NCBI GenBank assembly: GCA_910574805.1
Contig: CAJTCV010000009.1
Location: 62,001-126,000 of the forward strand
Origin: Lachnospiraceae bacterium
GTDB taxonomy: Bacteria > Bacillota > Clostridia > Lachnospirales > Lachnospiraceae
Length of the DNA stretch: 64,000 bases
Direction of reading: 5' to 3'
A program made the position numbers and the translations under genes. Positions 1 to 8,178 of this stretch are shown piece by piece (the first letter of the stretch is position 1; every line of letters starts with the position of its first letter). The notes beneath the pieces are model-generated. The model ran no database searches and was not told the origin of the DNA. It was given only the letters and a program-made list of their open reading frames with translations.

Positions 1-1547
1 GCAAAGGTCTCATCCTTTACCTCCTCCATGGGAATCATCTGTCCGGTGGCATGGGCACAGACCGTCTCTGCTGCGGTTTCCTGATCTGCCGGAGCAGAGG
101 AAGTCTTTACAGGGGCCGGCTTCGAAGCTTCTGCCGCTTCCGGCTTCTTCTGGAATCCGCCCATGAGGAAGGTCAGGACAAAGCCTGCTGCCAGTGCTGC
201 CGCATGAGCGATGATATAGCTTACATATCCGTTGTTTGCCGGGTCTGCCAGAGCGATTCCCGGAAGTACCGTAGTGCCGAATCCCAGCGCCGCCAGGTTC
301 GTAAAGTATACGATGGCGCCGCCCAGAGCTCCGCCGATACAGCCGCCCACCAGAGGATATTTAAACCGCAGATTGATACCGAACAGTGCAGGCTCTGTGA
401 TGCCGAACAGCACCGAGATAAAGCTGGGGATGCAGAGTTCTTTTGTTCTGGCATCTTTATAGTTTCCGGCGAGATATCCAAGCACCGCGCCGCCCTGTCC
501 GATGATCGCCACGGACATCAGCGGATTCAGGATGTTTCTGCTGGTGTCTGCCAGAAGCTGCGCTTCGATGGCGCCGAAGATATGATGAAGGCCGGTGATA
601 ACCACAAGCTGCTGCAGGCCGCCGAAGACCGCATATCCGAACACTCCCAGATTCTGCGTCATCCATACCAGTGCACCGGTCAGTCCGGAAGCCAGCCCTC
701 TGCCCACCGGTCCTACGACCGTAAACAGAAGAATCGCGCTGACCAGCGTGGTCAGAAGAGGAGATACCAGCAGTCTGACTACTTCCGGAACCTTCTTTTC
801 AAAGAAAATATCCAGCTTTGCAGTCACTACGCCCATGAGCAGCGCCACAATGATACCACCCTGAAAACCGACCAGATCCACACCCATACCAAAGATATGC
901 AGCGTGGTCACTTCCACCGTCCCCTGTGCCGCCGCATACGCATCTGCCAGGCTGGGAGACAGCATGATACAGCCCACTACGATGCCAAGAATCGGCCTTC
1001 CGCCAAAACGTTTACATGCGCTGTACGCCACTGCCAGCGGCAGGAATCCGAAGATCGCTCCGGATGAGATGTTGATCAGCCTCGTGATGCCGTAGAGCGT
1101 GGCGTTGTTCTGCACCACGTCCAGATTGGTCAGCACCCCGGAAAGCCCGGTCAGAAGCGCCGCTGCCAGAATACCCGGCATAATATCAATAAATACATCC
1201 GACAGTGCCTTGATGATCCTCTGAAGGGGATTCATCTTCTTGTTGGCCTCTGTCTTCAGATCGCTCAGACTCATACCCGCTTTTCCTGTATACTCCCTGA
1301 ACACCTCATACACATCGTTGACCAGTCCTGCGCCGAAGATGATCTGGAGCTGATCTCCCGCCACGAAGACGCCCTTTACCAGATCCAGATCCTCGATGGC
1401 TTTCAGGTCCACCACGTCGTTGTTTTCCAGTACAATGCGCAGTCTCGTGGCGCAGTGCGCGATTCCCTGAATGTTCTTCTTGCCTCCCACCAGGTCCGCA
1501 AGCTTTTCGGAGATGGCAAGATATCTCTGTCTTTTCTTTTCGTCCAT
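1..1547 (-). CDS. PTS sugar transporter EIIBC(A), beta-glucoside/sucrose family, cut by the left edge
   Basis: Membrane permease that imports and phosphorylates a sugar at the expense of phosphoenolpyruvate. The first residues read MDEKKRQRYLAISEKL. The EIIB domain follows, with its phosphorylated cysteine at about residue 32 (IAHCATRLR). Next is a hydrophobic EIIC domain of about 350 residues with the family-typical ITEPALFGI motif. After an Ala/Pro-rich linker, the start of an EIIA (Glc/Crr-type) domain is visible (GQMIPMEEVKDETFA) before the window ends. The start is set by an AGGAGGGA site 6 bases upstream. The divergent AraC gene and a long leader suggest sugar-dependent control. The family also includes trehalose and beta-glucoside permeases, so the substrate cannot be read from sequence alone. 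Confidence 0.93.
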   Translation of the reverse strand, partial: MDEKKRQRYLAISEKLADLVGGKKNIQGIAHCATRLRIVLENNDVVDLKAIEDLDLVKGVFVAGDQLQIIFGAGLVNDVYEVFREYTGKAGMSLSDLKTEANKKMNPLQRIIKALSDVFIDIMPGILAAALLTGLSGVLTNLDVVQNNATLYGITRLINISSGAIFGFLPLAVAYSACKRFGGRPILGIVVGCIMLSPSLADAYAAAQGTVEVTTLHIFGMGVDLVGFQGGIIVALLMGVVTAKLDIFFEKKVPEVVRLLVSPLLTTLVSAILLFTVVGPVGRGLASGLTGALVWMTQNLGVFGYAVFGGLQQLVVITGLHHIFGAIEAQLLADTSRNILNPLMSVAIIGQGGAVLGYLAGNYKDARTKELCIPSFISVLFGITEPALFGINLRFKYPLVGGCIGGALGGAIVYFTNLAALGFGTTVLPGIALADPANNGYVSYIIAHAAALAAGFVLTFLMGGFQKKPEAAEASKPAPVKTSSAPADQETAAETVCAHATGQMIPMEEVKDETF

Positions 1548-1983
1548 ATTTCCCTCCTGATTTTGTTCCGAAGACCGGTTGATTTCATCTCCGGATTCTG
1601 CAAGGCGGAATATCCATTCCGCTGTCCCATGTTTCCGAAGCTTCTGTGAAATCTCCCATAATCCATAAGCTGCCCGGACCAGCTTCCGGTCAGACGGCCG
1701 GTATTCCACGAAGCTCCCATGCGAAAGAGCGTCCGGCAGAGATCGTCTCTGCATACCTTTTGATGTAAATGTGCCTTTCCGCCCTTCAGCCGGATGCCTG
1801 TTCCGGGCGGTCCCTCACGATCATTCAGGTGTTATTTTTCCCTGTTTTCACCTCCTTTTCTTTTCCTGTTGCTCTTTCCTGTGATATCTACTATACTATA
1901 TCCGGAAAATATAGACATGGACAAATGTTGTATATTTATGTACCTTTGTGACTAACGCATATTCCATGGAAAGGAGTCCCTTT
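1548..1983. other. Intergenic region between divergent PTS and araC genes
   Basis: Non-coding stretch of about 435 bases. It holds a likely minus-strand promoter near its right end and therefore a leader of roughly 340 nt before the PTS start codon. Frames in this stretch with start codons are extensions of shadows of the PTS gene and show no ribosome site of their own. I see no convincing antiterminator hairpin. Confidence 0.6.
1895..1924 (-). promoter_or_regulatory. Probable sigma-A promoter of the PTS gene
   Basis: On the minus strand TTGTCC is followed after 18 bases by TATAGT, a fair match to the vegetative consensus. It lies immediately upstream of the araC ribosome site, so the AraC protein is well placed to act here. 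Confidence 0.45.
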
Positions 1984-2799
1984 ATGAAAGATTTTATTTT
2001 TTCCAATGATTATTTCCGAAGCCTTGATGCCTATGTATACACCTGCGGCTATGAGACCTGCGAGCCCGGCCACAGCTATGGCCCTGTCCTGCGCAGCGGA
2101 TATCTGATCCACTATGTCCTTGGAGGAAAGGGATACTACCGGGTCAACAACACCATGTACCGGCTGGAAGAAGGCGATGCCTTCCTGATCTGTCCGGATG
2201 AGCTTATCTACTATGAAGCGGACAAAAAGGAGCCCTGGACCTACACCTGGATCGGGTTTCAGGGCGTCAAGATCCGCGGATATCTGGAACGGACCTCTCT
2301 TCCCGCGACTCCTGTTTTTCACTATGGCCACGACGACCGGATCCGGCTCTGCCACGAGAAAATGTTCGAAGCCAACCAGCTCTCCGGCAACCGGGATCTG
2401 ATCATGAACAGCATCCTGTATGAATATCTTTTCCTGCTGGCGCGCAAATTTCCCAGAGAGCAGATCAGCCCAGGGGAAAAGCAGAGCATCTATGTGGAGG
2501 AAGCACTCCGTTATCTGGAATCCCGTTACGGTCAGGAGCTTTCCATCCAGGCTCTGGCCGACGAGCTGGGCCTGGACCGTTCTCACCTGCACCGGGTCTT
2601 CAAAGCCGCCACCGGAGTGTCTCCCCAGGAATATCTTCTGGATCTGCGCATCCGGAAGGCCTCCGAGCTTCTGAAGCGGACGGACCTGCCCATCTCCGTC
2701 ATCGCCCTGTCCGTGGGATACGAAGATACCTTGTATTTTTCACGGCTGTTCAAAAAGAAAAAGGGCCAGAGCCCCACCCGATACCGCGCACTTTCCTGA
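1984..2799 (+). CDS. AraC-family transcriptional regulator
   Basis: 271-residue one-component regulator. The N-terminal part (about residues 20-100) has the cupin-like sensor pattern of AraC proteins (HYVLGGKGYYRV, LEEGDAFLICP). The C-terminal 100 residues carry two helix-turn-helix units: LSIQALADELGLDRSHLHRVF, and the second ending in GYEDTLYFSRLFKKKKGQSP. I place the start at the ATG preceded by AAAGGAG at proper distance, rather than an in-frame ATG 36 bases upstream that lacks a ribosome site. It is divergent from the PTS gene, which is its probable target. Which sugar it senses is unknown. Confidence 0.93.
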   Translation: MKDFIFSNDYFRSLDAYVYTCGYETCEPGHSYGPVLRSGYLIHYVLGGKGYYRVNNTMYRLEEGDAFLICPDELIYYEADKKEPWTYTWIGFQGVKIRGYLERTSLPATPVFHYGHDDRIRLCHEKMFEANQLSGNRDLIMNSILYEYLFLLARKFPREQISPGEKQSIYVEEALRYLESRYGQELSIQALADELGLDRSHLHRVFKAATGVSPQEYLLDLRIRKASELLKRTDLPISVIALSVGYEDTLYFSRLFKKKKGQSPTRYRALS

Positions 2800-2876
2800 A
2801 CGCTCTTCTTACAATGTCACACATACCCTGTCTGCTTCATAGGATAGTATAAGAGTTTTCACAGGAGCACATCTGC

Positions 2877-3119
2877 ATGGAACCTTCCTGTAATCTGAGC
2901 CTGCTTGCCCCCGGACAGCGCGCCAGGATCCTCAGTATCCGCGTTGACGGCGCCATGCGCAGGCGGCTGCTGGATCTGGGGCTGATCGAAGATACAGAGG
3001 TCATGTGCCTTGGCCGGAGTCCCCTGGGTGACCCTTCCGCCTATCTGATCCGCGGAGCCGTCATCGCCATCCGCGCCAGAGACAGCCGGCAGATCCTCAT
3101 CAACATCAAGCCAGCATAA
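2877..3119 (+). CDS. feoA: Ferrous iron transport protein A
   Basis: 80-residue SH3-like FeoA protein, a cytosolic accessory subunit of FeoB-mediated Fe(II) uptake. Recognisable features are the opening LLAPGQRARILSI, the central RRRLLDLGLIEDTEV and the closing IAIRARDSRQILI, covering the whole family length. AGGAGC precedes the ATG. It is followed after 9 bases by feoB, so the two are co-transcribed. No Fur box was identified with confidence in the short upstream gap. Confidence 0.95.
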   Translation: MEPSCNLSLLAPGQRARILSIRVDGAMRRRLLDLGLIEDTEVMCLGRSPLGDPSAYLIRGAVIAIRARDSRQILINIKPA

Positions 3120-3128
3120 GGAGCACAT

Positions 3129-5279
3129 ATGGGTCTTACCAGTCATTCTACCGGAGCATACGCCATTGATTCTGAATTTATCATACAAAAGCAGTCTCCC
3201 GCAGACAGAGTCATCGCACTTGCCGGCAATCCCAATGTGGGAAAGAGCACGATCTTCAACAGTCTCACCGGCATGAAACAGCACACAGGCAACTGGCCGG
3301 GCAAGACGGTCGCCAACGCCCAGGGCCGTTACACGGCTCATGGGCAGTCCTGTATCCTGGTAGACATCCCCGGCACCTATTCCCTGGCAGCGCATTCCGC
3401 AGAAGAAGAGGTCGCCCGGAATTATCTCTGCTTCGGCTCCCCGGATGCGGTGGCTGTCGTATGCGACGCCTCCTGTCTGGAGCGGAATCTGAATCTGGTC
3501 CTCCAGACCATGGAGATCTCCTCCCGGGTCGTAGTATGCATCAACCTTATGGATGAAGCGGAAAAAAAAGGAATCCGGATCTGCCCGGAGCGTCTGGCCC
3601 AAAAGCTGGGCGTTCCTGTGGTCACCACGGTCGGCAGAGACAAAAAAAGCCTCCCTGCACTTACGGAAGCTCTGAATACAGTGATCGAATCCCGGCCGGA
3701 ACCGCAGAATCCTGTCCTTTATCCTGCCCCCATCGAAGAGGCGCTGTCCCTTCTGGTCCCCGTTCTGCAGGAAAAGGCACAGGAAAAAATGAATCCCAGA
3801 TGGCTGGCACTCCGGCTGCTGGATGCGGACGACTCTCTCACCGCCGGCATCTCTTCCTTCCTGGGGCCGGCCTTTCTGGAGGATCCGGCGCTTGGGAATG
3901 CCCTTGATCAGGCACTTGACCTGCTGGCCAGCCGCGGCATCGACCCGGAGAATTTCCGGGACATGATTACCTCTGCCCTGATCCGGCGCGCCGAAACACT
4001 CTGTACGGATGTTGTACAGTATACACAGGCTCCTGAGCAGTTTCGGGACTGGAAGCTGGACCGGATACTCACCGGACGGCTGTGGGCCTATCCCGTCATG
4101 ATCCTCCTGCTGGCCTTTCTGCTGTGGCTGACCATCGCCGGAGCCAATTATCCCTCCCAGGTCCTCTCCGGCCTTCTGTTCGGCCTTCAGGACGTGCTGA
4201 CGGCCCTGTTTCACAGGCTCCATGCCCCGGAGTGGCTTCACAGCATGCTTGTCCCCGGGATCTACCGGGTCGTCGCCTGGGTCGTCTCCGTTATGCTGCC
4301 GCCCATGGCCATCTTCTTCCCGCTCTTTACCCTGCTGGAGGACGTGGGTTACCTGCCAAGGCTTGCCTACAATCTGGACCGGCCGTTCCAGTGCTGCCGC
4401 GCCTGCGGCAAGCAGGCCCTCTGCATGGCCATGGGATTCGGATGCAATGCTGCCGGAGTGACCGGCTGCCGGATCATTGATTCTCCCAGAGAACGACTGC
4501 TGGCGATCCTTACCAACAGCTTCGTCCCCTGCAACGGCAGGTTTCCCACGCTGATCGCACTGATCGCCATCTTTTTCACCGGAGCAGACGGCAGTATCAC
4601 CGCTTCTCTGTTATCCGCGCTTTTGCTTACTTTTACAATCCTTCTCGGGATCGGCATGACCTTTGCCGTGACCCGGCTGCTCTCTGCCACATGGCTGAAG
4701 GGGGTTCCCTCTGCCTACACACTGGAGCTGCCGCCCTACCGGAAGCCTCAGATCGGATCGGTCCTGGTCCGTTCTGTCTTCGACCGCACCCTGTTTGTGC
4801 TGGGCCGCGCAGCAGCCGTAGCAGTGCCGGCGGGATTTCTCATCTGGTGCATGGCCAACCTGCACATCCTGGACACAAGCCTGCTCTCCTGGTGTGCTTC
4901 CTTTCTGGATCCATTTGCCAGACTCATGGGGCTGGACGGCGTGATCCTCATGGCCTTTCTCCTGGGCTTTCCGGCCAACGAGATCGTCATGCCCATCATC
5001 TTCATGGCCTATCTCTCCCAGGGAACTCTGACAGAAATGAGCAGCCTTGCCTCCATGAAGCTTTTGCTCATCTCCCATGGATGGACCTTCCGCACCGCCG
5101 TGAGCATGATCCTCTTCTCCTTATTCCACTGGCCGTGCTCCACTACGCTGCTGACCATCCACAGGGAAACCAGAAGCCTGCGCTGGACTCTGCTGGCCGC
5201 CCTGCTTCCCACCGCAGCAGGCGTGGCGCTCTGCATGCTGTCTACCGGGGTCTTTCACATCTTCTCTCCGGCAGTCTGA
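3129..5279 (+). CDS. feoB: Ferrous iron transporter B
   Basis: 716-residue inner-membrane Fe(II) transporter. The N-terminal G domain shows G1 GNPNVGKST (residues 33-41), the switch I stretch HTGNWPGKTV, G3 DIPG and G4 NLMD. A helical GDI-like region follows to about residue 300. The membrane domain contains the paired gate motifs, including GCNAAGVTGCRIIDSPRERL in the first half. AAGGAGC lies before the ATG. The length is usual for the family. The N-terminal 30 residues before the G domain are slightly longer than usual. Confidence 0.96.
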   Translation: MGLTSHSTGAYAIDSEFIIQKQSPADRVIALAGNPNVGKSTIFNSLTGMKQHTGNWPGKTVANAQGRYTAHGQSCILVDIPGTYSLAAHSAEEEVARNYLCFGSPDAVAVVCDASCLERNLNLVLQTMEISSRVVVCINLMDEAEKKGIRICPERLAQKLGVPVVTTVGRDKKSLPALTEALNTVIESRPEPQNPVLYPAPIEEALSLLVPVLQEKAQEKMNPRWLALRLLDADDSLTAGISSFLGPAFLEDPALGNALDQALDLLASRGIDPENFRDMITSALIRRAETLCTDVVQYTQAPEQFRDWKLDRILTGRLWAYPVMILLLAFLLWLTIAGANYPSQVLSGLLFGLQDVLTALFHRLHAPEWLHSMLVPGIYRVVAWVVSVMLPPMAIFFPLFTLLEDVGYLPRLAYNLDRPFQCCRACGKQALCMAMGFGCNAAGVTGCRIIDSPRERLLAILTNSFVPCNGRFPTLIALIAIFFTGADGSITASLLSALLLTFTILLGIGMTFAVTRLLSATWLKGVPSAYTLELPPYRKPQIGSVLVRSVFDRTLFVLGRAAAVAVPAGFLIWCMANLHILDTSLLSWCASFLDPFARLMGLDGVILMAFLLGFPANEIVMPIIFMAYLSQGTLTEMSSLASMKLLLISHGWTFRTAVSMILFSLFHWPCSTTLLTIHRETRSLRWTLLAALLPTAAGVALCMLSTGVFHIFSPAV

Positions 5280-5321
5280 TTACATTTTACCAAATCACTT
5301 TCCTCCCGGCCACAGCACCGG

Positions 5322-5349
5322 AAAAGTCCCCCATTGCAGACAATGGGGG
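5322..5349 (-). terminator. Intrinsic terminator after the tandem EIIA gene
   Basis: Perfect 9-bp stem (CCCCCATTG / CAATGGGGG, 4-base loop) at 5328-5349. On the minus strand it is followed by ACTTTTCC, so it mainly ends the SDR-transporter-EIIA transcript. It could also stop feoB transcription from the other side. Confidence 0.7.
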
Positions 5350-5396
5350 ATCAACCTGCAGCGCTGCAGAACAGCGAAGCATTAATCAATCAGAGA

Positions 5397-6329
5397 TTAT
5401 GCCAGGCCGTTTAATGTCCTGTACAAATCTTCCGCCGTGGCGTTGGCCACCAGAATGTCCGTATCCTCCTCGGACTTAATGAATGCTACAATGCGGTCAA
5501 GAATCTCCAGGTGCTCATCTCCCCTGGAAGCAATACCAATAACCAGACGGACGATTTTATTATCCCATTGAATGCCATCCGGGTAGGTCATGACCACAAT
5601 GCCGGTTCTCTGGATAAATTTTGAGGAATCTCTGGTGCCATGAGGAATGGCCATATGACTGCCAATGGCAACAGAGAATTCGGCGTTACGCTCCAACATC
5701 CCCTGAATGTAGCCCTCGCTGACATAGCCGCTTTCCACCAGTAACTTTCCGCAGGCTTTGATCGCCTCTTCCGGAGTAACAGTCTGACAGCCCAGGATGA
5801 TGTTTTTCTTCTCCAGCACAGGATGATCTGCTTCAGTCATGTCCAGACCGTTGAGACAGGTATACAGTGTATTCAGGTCTGCAGTATCCACCAGCCTGTC
5901 TGCAGCCTTCTCATCAGCGGCTACGGCCGCCACATGTTTCAGGATTTCCAGGTGATCTTCGTCCTTTGAGGCGATACCGATAACCAGGCGAACCCGCTCG
6001 CCGTTCCAGTCGATACCATCCGGGTAGGTCATAACAGTCAGTCCGGTTTTTTTGACCAGTGTGCGGGACTCACTGTTGCTGTGAGGAATGGCCACGTGAC
6101 TGCCAACTGCCACGGAGTCGCTTCTGTCCCGGTCCAGCATGGCCTGGATGTAGCCTTCCTCAATATAGCCGCTCTCCAGCATCAGCCTGCCGCAGGCCTT
6201 GACAGCCTCCTCGCGGGTAACGGTCCGGCAGTTCAGGATGATGTTTTTCTTTTCCAGGATGTGACCGACCGGATCGGATGTACCCTTTCCATTTAGAAAG
6301 TTTTTGAATTTCGTTAAATGTTTTTTCAT
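5397..6329 (-). CDS. Tandem PTS EIIA (mannitol/fructose-type) protein
   Basis: 310 residues made of two EIIA-type-2 domains in a row (about 22-162 and 169-310), clearly duplicated: each has the LEKKNIIL entry, a GYI/GYV segment, the phospho-accepting histidine in AIPH (residues 83 and 230) and the second conserved HLEIL histidine. Such a domain normally receives phosphate from HPr and passes it to an EIIB. No EIIB or EIIC of this family is encoded nearby, so a regulatory role, possibly on the adjacent transporter, is inferred. AAGGAGA precedes the ATG. It lies 18 bases after the transporter stop, so they form one operon. Confidence 0.88.
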   Translation of the reverse strand: MKKHLTKFKNFLNGKGTSDPVGHILEKKNIILNCRTVTREEAVKACGRLMLESGYIEEGYIQAMLDRDRSDSVAVGSHVAIPHSNSESRTLVKKTGLTVMTYPDGIDWNGERVRLVIGIASKDEDHLEILKHVAAVAADEKAADRLVDTADLNTLYTCLNGLDMTEADHPVLEKKNIILGCQTVTPEEAIKACGKLLVESGYVSEGYIQGMLERNAEFSVAIGSHMAIPHGTRDSSKFIQRTGIVVMTYPDGIQWDNKIVRLVIGIASRGDEHLEILDRIVAFIKSEEDTDILVANATAEDLYRTLNGLA

Positions 6330-6347
6330 TCCTGATTCTCCTTAAAA

Positions 6348-7031
6348 TTACCACTTTTCAACCAGTTCCTGCAGTTTCCTGCGGCGTGCATCCAGTTCTG
6401 CGCGCATCTCGTCCGCACAGGAATCCAGTTTCCAGAATATATTTGTGACTGCCAGCAAAACGCACAGAACGACAGGGATCCACATATAGCAGAACTGGAT
6501 ACCCGGTTCCACAATGCCGCCCACAAACCTGACAAAAGGTGTAGTGATAGACATGACAATGGCGGTTCCCAACAGGGCGCAGACCATACGGGTAGTCACC
6601 AGAATGTTCCGCTCGTCAGGATCAGAAGACAGCCGGGGAACAATGGTATTCAGGGGGATGTTTACTATAGTATAGGCGGTACACAGCAGACAGTATGTAA
6701 CATATGCCCAGATCAGTCTGCCGCCTTCGTTCAGATCCGGTACAATAAAGGTCAACACGGTGAACACCGCGAAAGGAATCGCACCAATAACAAAGTAGGG
6801 CCGTCCCTGCCCCCATCTGGTGTGGGTCTTATCCACAACTACGCCCATGACCGTGTCGGTAATCGCATCAATCAGCTTGGTCACCAGCATCATAGTTCTA
6901 GCTGCTGCAGCAGCAATTCCAAAAACATCGGTGTAGAAAATCAGCAGATAGGAGGACATGGTGCTGAACACCAGATTACACCCCAGATCTCCTATTCCAT
7001 AACCAATTCGTTTTCCCCATTTACTTTTCAC
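6348..7031 (-). CDS. GPH-family sugar:cation symporter, internally deleted
   Basis: The 227-residue reading frame begins like a normal glycoside-pentoside-hexuronide symporter (SKWGKRIGYGIGDLGCNLVF; DTVMGVVVDKTHTRWGQGRPY; NTIVPRLSSDPDERN). After about 170 residues it jumps to what resembles the extreme C-terminus of the family: GIQFCYMWIPVVLC, then a charged LD...EMRAELDARRRK tail. Full members have about 450-500 residues, so roughly half the helices are missing without loss of frame. The start is GTG behind AAGGAGG; an upstream in-frame ATG has no ribosome site. It may be a decayed transporter kept by the operon or a minimal membrane partner of the EIIA protein. Confidence 0.75.
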   Translation of the reverse strand: MKSKWGKRIGYGIGDLGCNLVFSTMSSYLLIFYTDVFGIAAAAARTMMLVTKLIDAITDTVMGVVVDKTHTRWGQGRPYFVIGAIPFAVFTVLTFIVPDLNEGGRLIWAYVTYCLLCTAYTIVNIPLNTIVPRLSSDPDERNILVTTRMVCALLGTAIVMSITTPFVRFVGGIVEPGIQFCYMWIPVVLCVLLAVTNIFWKLDSCADEMRAELDARRRKLQELVEKW

Positions 7032-7111
7032 AGATTTTTCCTCCTTTTTGCTACAACAAGGCACTCAGCGCCTTCATATCTTTTCTTTTTTCCGTGAGGC
7101 AGTAACCCGAA

Positions 7112-7140
7112 GGGCGGCAAATCTTTCCGGAAAGCCGCCC
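7112..7140. other. Intercistronic hairpin between SDR and transporter genes
   Basis: GGGCGGC at 7112-7118 pairs with GCCGCCC at 7134-7140. There is no T-run on the minus strand, so it is more likely an mRNA-processing or stabilising structure that lets the SDR gene be expressed above the downstream genes than a full terminator. Confidence 0.5.
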
Positions 7141-7158
7141 TCCTGATATCGGATCCTG

Positions 7159-7935
7159 TTAGAAGCAGGTAAATGCACCATCCAGACCAAAATCAGCACC
7201 TGTGGTGAAGCTGCTGGTATCCCCTGCCAGATAGACACAGATAGACTCCAGCTCCTCCGGCCTGCCCAGGCGTCCCATAGGAGCCATGGCGTTCCATTGG
7301 GCGATCAGAGGCTTGAGTGTTTCGGAGGAAAGGGTCAGGTCCGTGCCAATGTATCCGGGACTGATACTGTTTACCCGGACACCCCTCTTGGCCCACTCCA
7401 CAGCCAGGGATCTGGTAAGTTGGATAACGCCGGCCTTGGAAGCATTGTAGGCGCACTGAGGCTGGGGAACATTGACGATGTGGGCAGACATAGAAGCGGT
7501 GTTGATAATGGAGCCGCCGCCATGTGCCAGCATATACCTGCCTGCGATGGTATCAGTCAAAAATACGCTGTTCAGATTCACATCGAGGTTTTTCTTCCAC
7601 TGTGCGTAGGTCATCTCATCCGCCGCCGCATTGATGCAGATTCCCGCATTGGCATGACAGAAGTCCAGTCCCCCCAACTGTTTTACGACCTCATCCACCA
7701 TTGCCTGCACCTGAGCCTCGTCAGTGACATCGCACTTCAGAGCGATGACCCTGCGGCCAGTGGCCCCGGCGATTTCCCCGGCAGTGGCCTCGGCAGCGGC
7801 AATGTCCATGTCAATGATGGCAACGTCAGCACCCGCCTCAGCAAAAGCGGTGGCAGTGCATTTGCCGATACCTCTTGCCGCGCCGGTAACGAATCCCTTT
7901 TTTCCGTCCAGTCTCATTTTTTCAATGATTCCCAT
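7159..7935 (-). CDS. Short-chain dehydrogenase/reductase (sugar/polyol type)
   Basis: 258-residue NAD(P)-dependent oxidoreductase of the classical SDR family. The cofactor motif TGAARGIG is at about residues 17-24, D at the end of the second strand (IIDMD) favours NAD, the structural NAG motif is seen (CHANAGI), and the catalytic Ser and YxxxK are present (TASMS; YNASKAG). The C-terminus ends GADFGLDGAFTCF, near the family's usual GG-D-G ending. GGAGGAAC lies before the ATG. First gene of the operon facing the ROK regulator, so probably a polyol or ketose dehydrogenase; substrate unknown. Confidence 0.92.
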   Translation of the reverse strand: MGIIEKMRLDGKKGFVTGAARGIGKCTATAFAEAGADVAIIDMDIAAAEATAGEIAGATGRRVIALKCDVTDEAQVQAMVDEVVKQLGGLDFCHANAGICINAAADEMTYAQWKKNLDVNLNSVFLTDTIAGRYMLAHGGGSIINTASMSAHIVNVPQPQCAYNASKAGVIQLTRSLAVEWAKRGVRVNSISPGYIGTDLTLSSETLKPLIAQWNAMAPMGRLGRPEELESICVYLAGDTSSFTTGADFGLDGAFTCF

Positions 7936-7961
7936 AGTATGTTCCTCCTAATTATTAATAT

Positions 7962-7988
7962 CATTATATAAAATGATTTTATATAATG
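7962..7988. promoter_or_regulatory. Perfect 27-bp AT-rich palindrome, probable operator
   Basis: A 13-base arm CATTATATAAAAT, a single central G at 7975, and its exact reverse complement. It lies 27 bases upstream of the SDR start codon in the promoter region shared with the ROK gene. A second partial copy of the TTATATAAT half follows at 7992-8000. Confidence 0.55.
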
Positions 7989-8047
7989 TGCTTATATAAT
8001 AGGGCCAACAGATTTAATTTGCAATTCGCAAAACTAACAAATATACA

Positions 8048-8153
8048 CATTTTATTTTGTCTAAAATGCACAATAATTAACTGGCTCTTGTGAAAATTCA
8101 CTAAAGTCAGTTGCTTTTATTGGGCATATAAGATATACTCATTTTGTAAAATG
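8048..8153. promoter_or_regulatory. Two CATTTT/AAAATG inverted repeats upstream of the ROK gene
   Basis: CATTTTA-N7-TAAAATG at 8048-8068 and CATTTT-GT-AAAATG at 8140-8153. They share half sites with each other and with the core of the 27-bp palindrome (AAAAT-G-ATTTT). The second one lies 25 bases before the ROK start, suitable for autorepression. Confidence 0.5.
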
Positions 8154-8178
8154 CATTACCAGAAAGGTGAACCTAATT

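Noticed and set aside
51-1067. Long plus-strand frames opposite the PTS permease
   Set aside because: Shadow of the minus-strand EIIBC gene; no ribosome site and low-complexity His/Arg/Cys-rich composition typical of antisense frames.
1548-1983. A LicT/SacY-type antiterminator hairpin in the PTS leader
   Set aside because: No convincing RAT-like hairpin overlapping a terminator was found, and an AraC gene is the adjacent regulator.
2859-4241. 460-codon minus-strand frame opposite feoA/feoB
   Set aside because: Antisense to feoB, which has all its motifs; the frame shows no domain.
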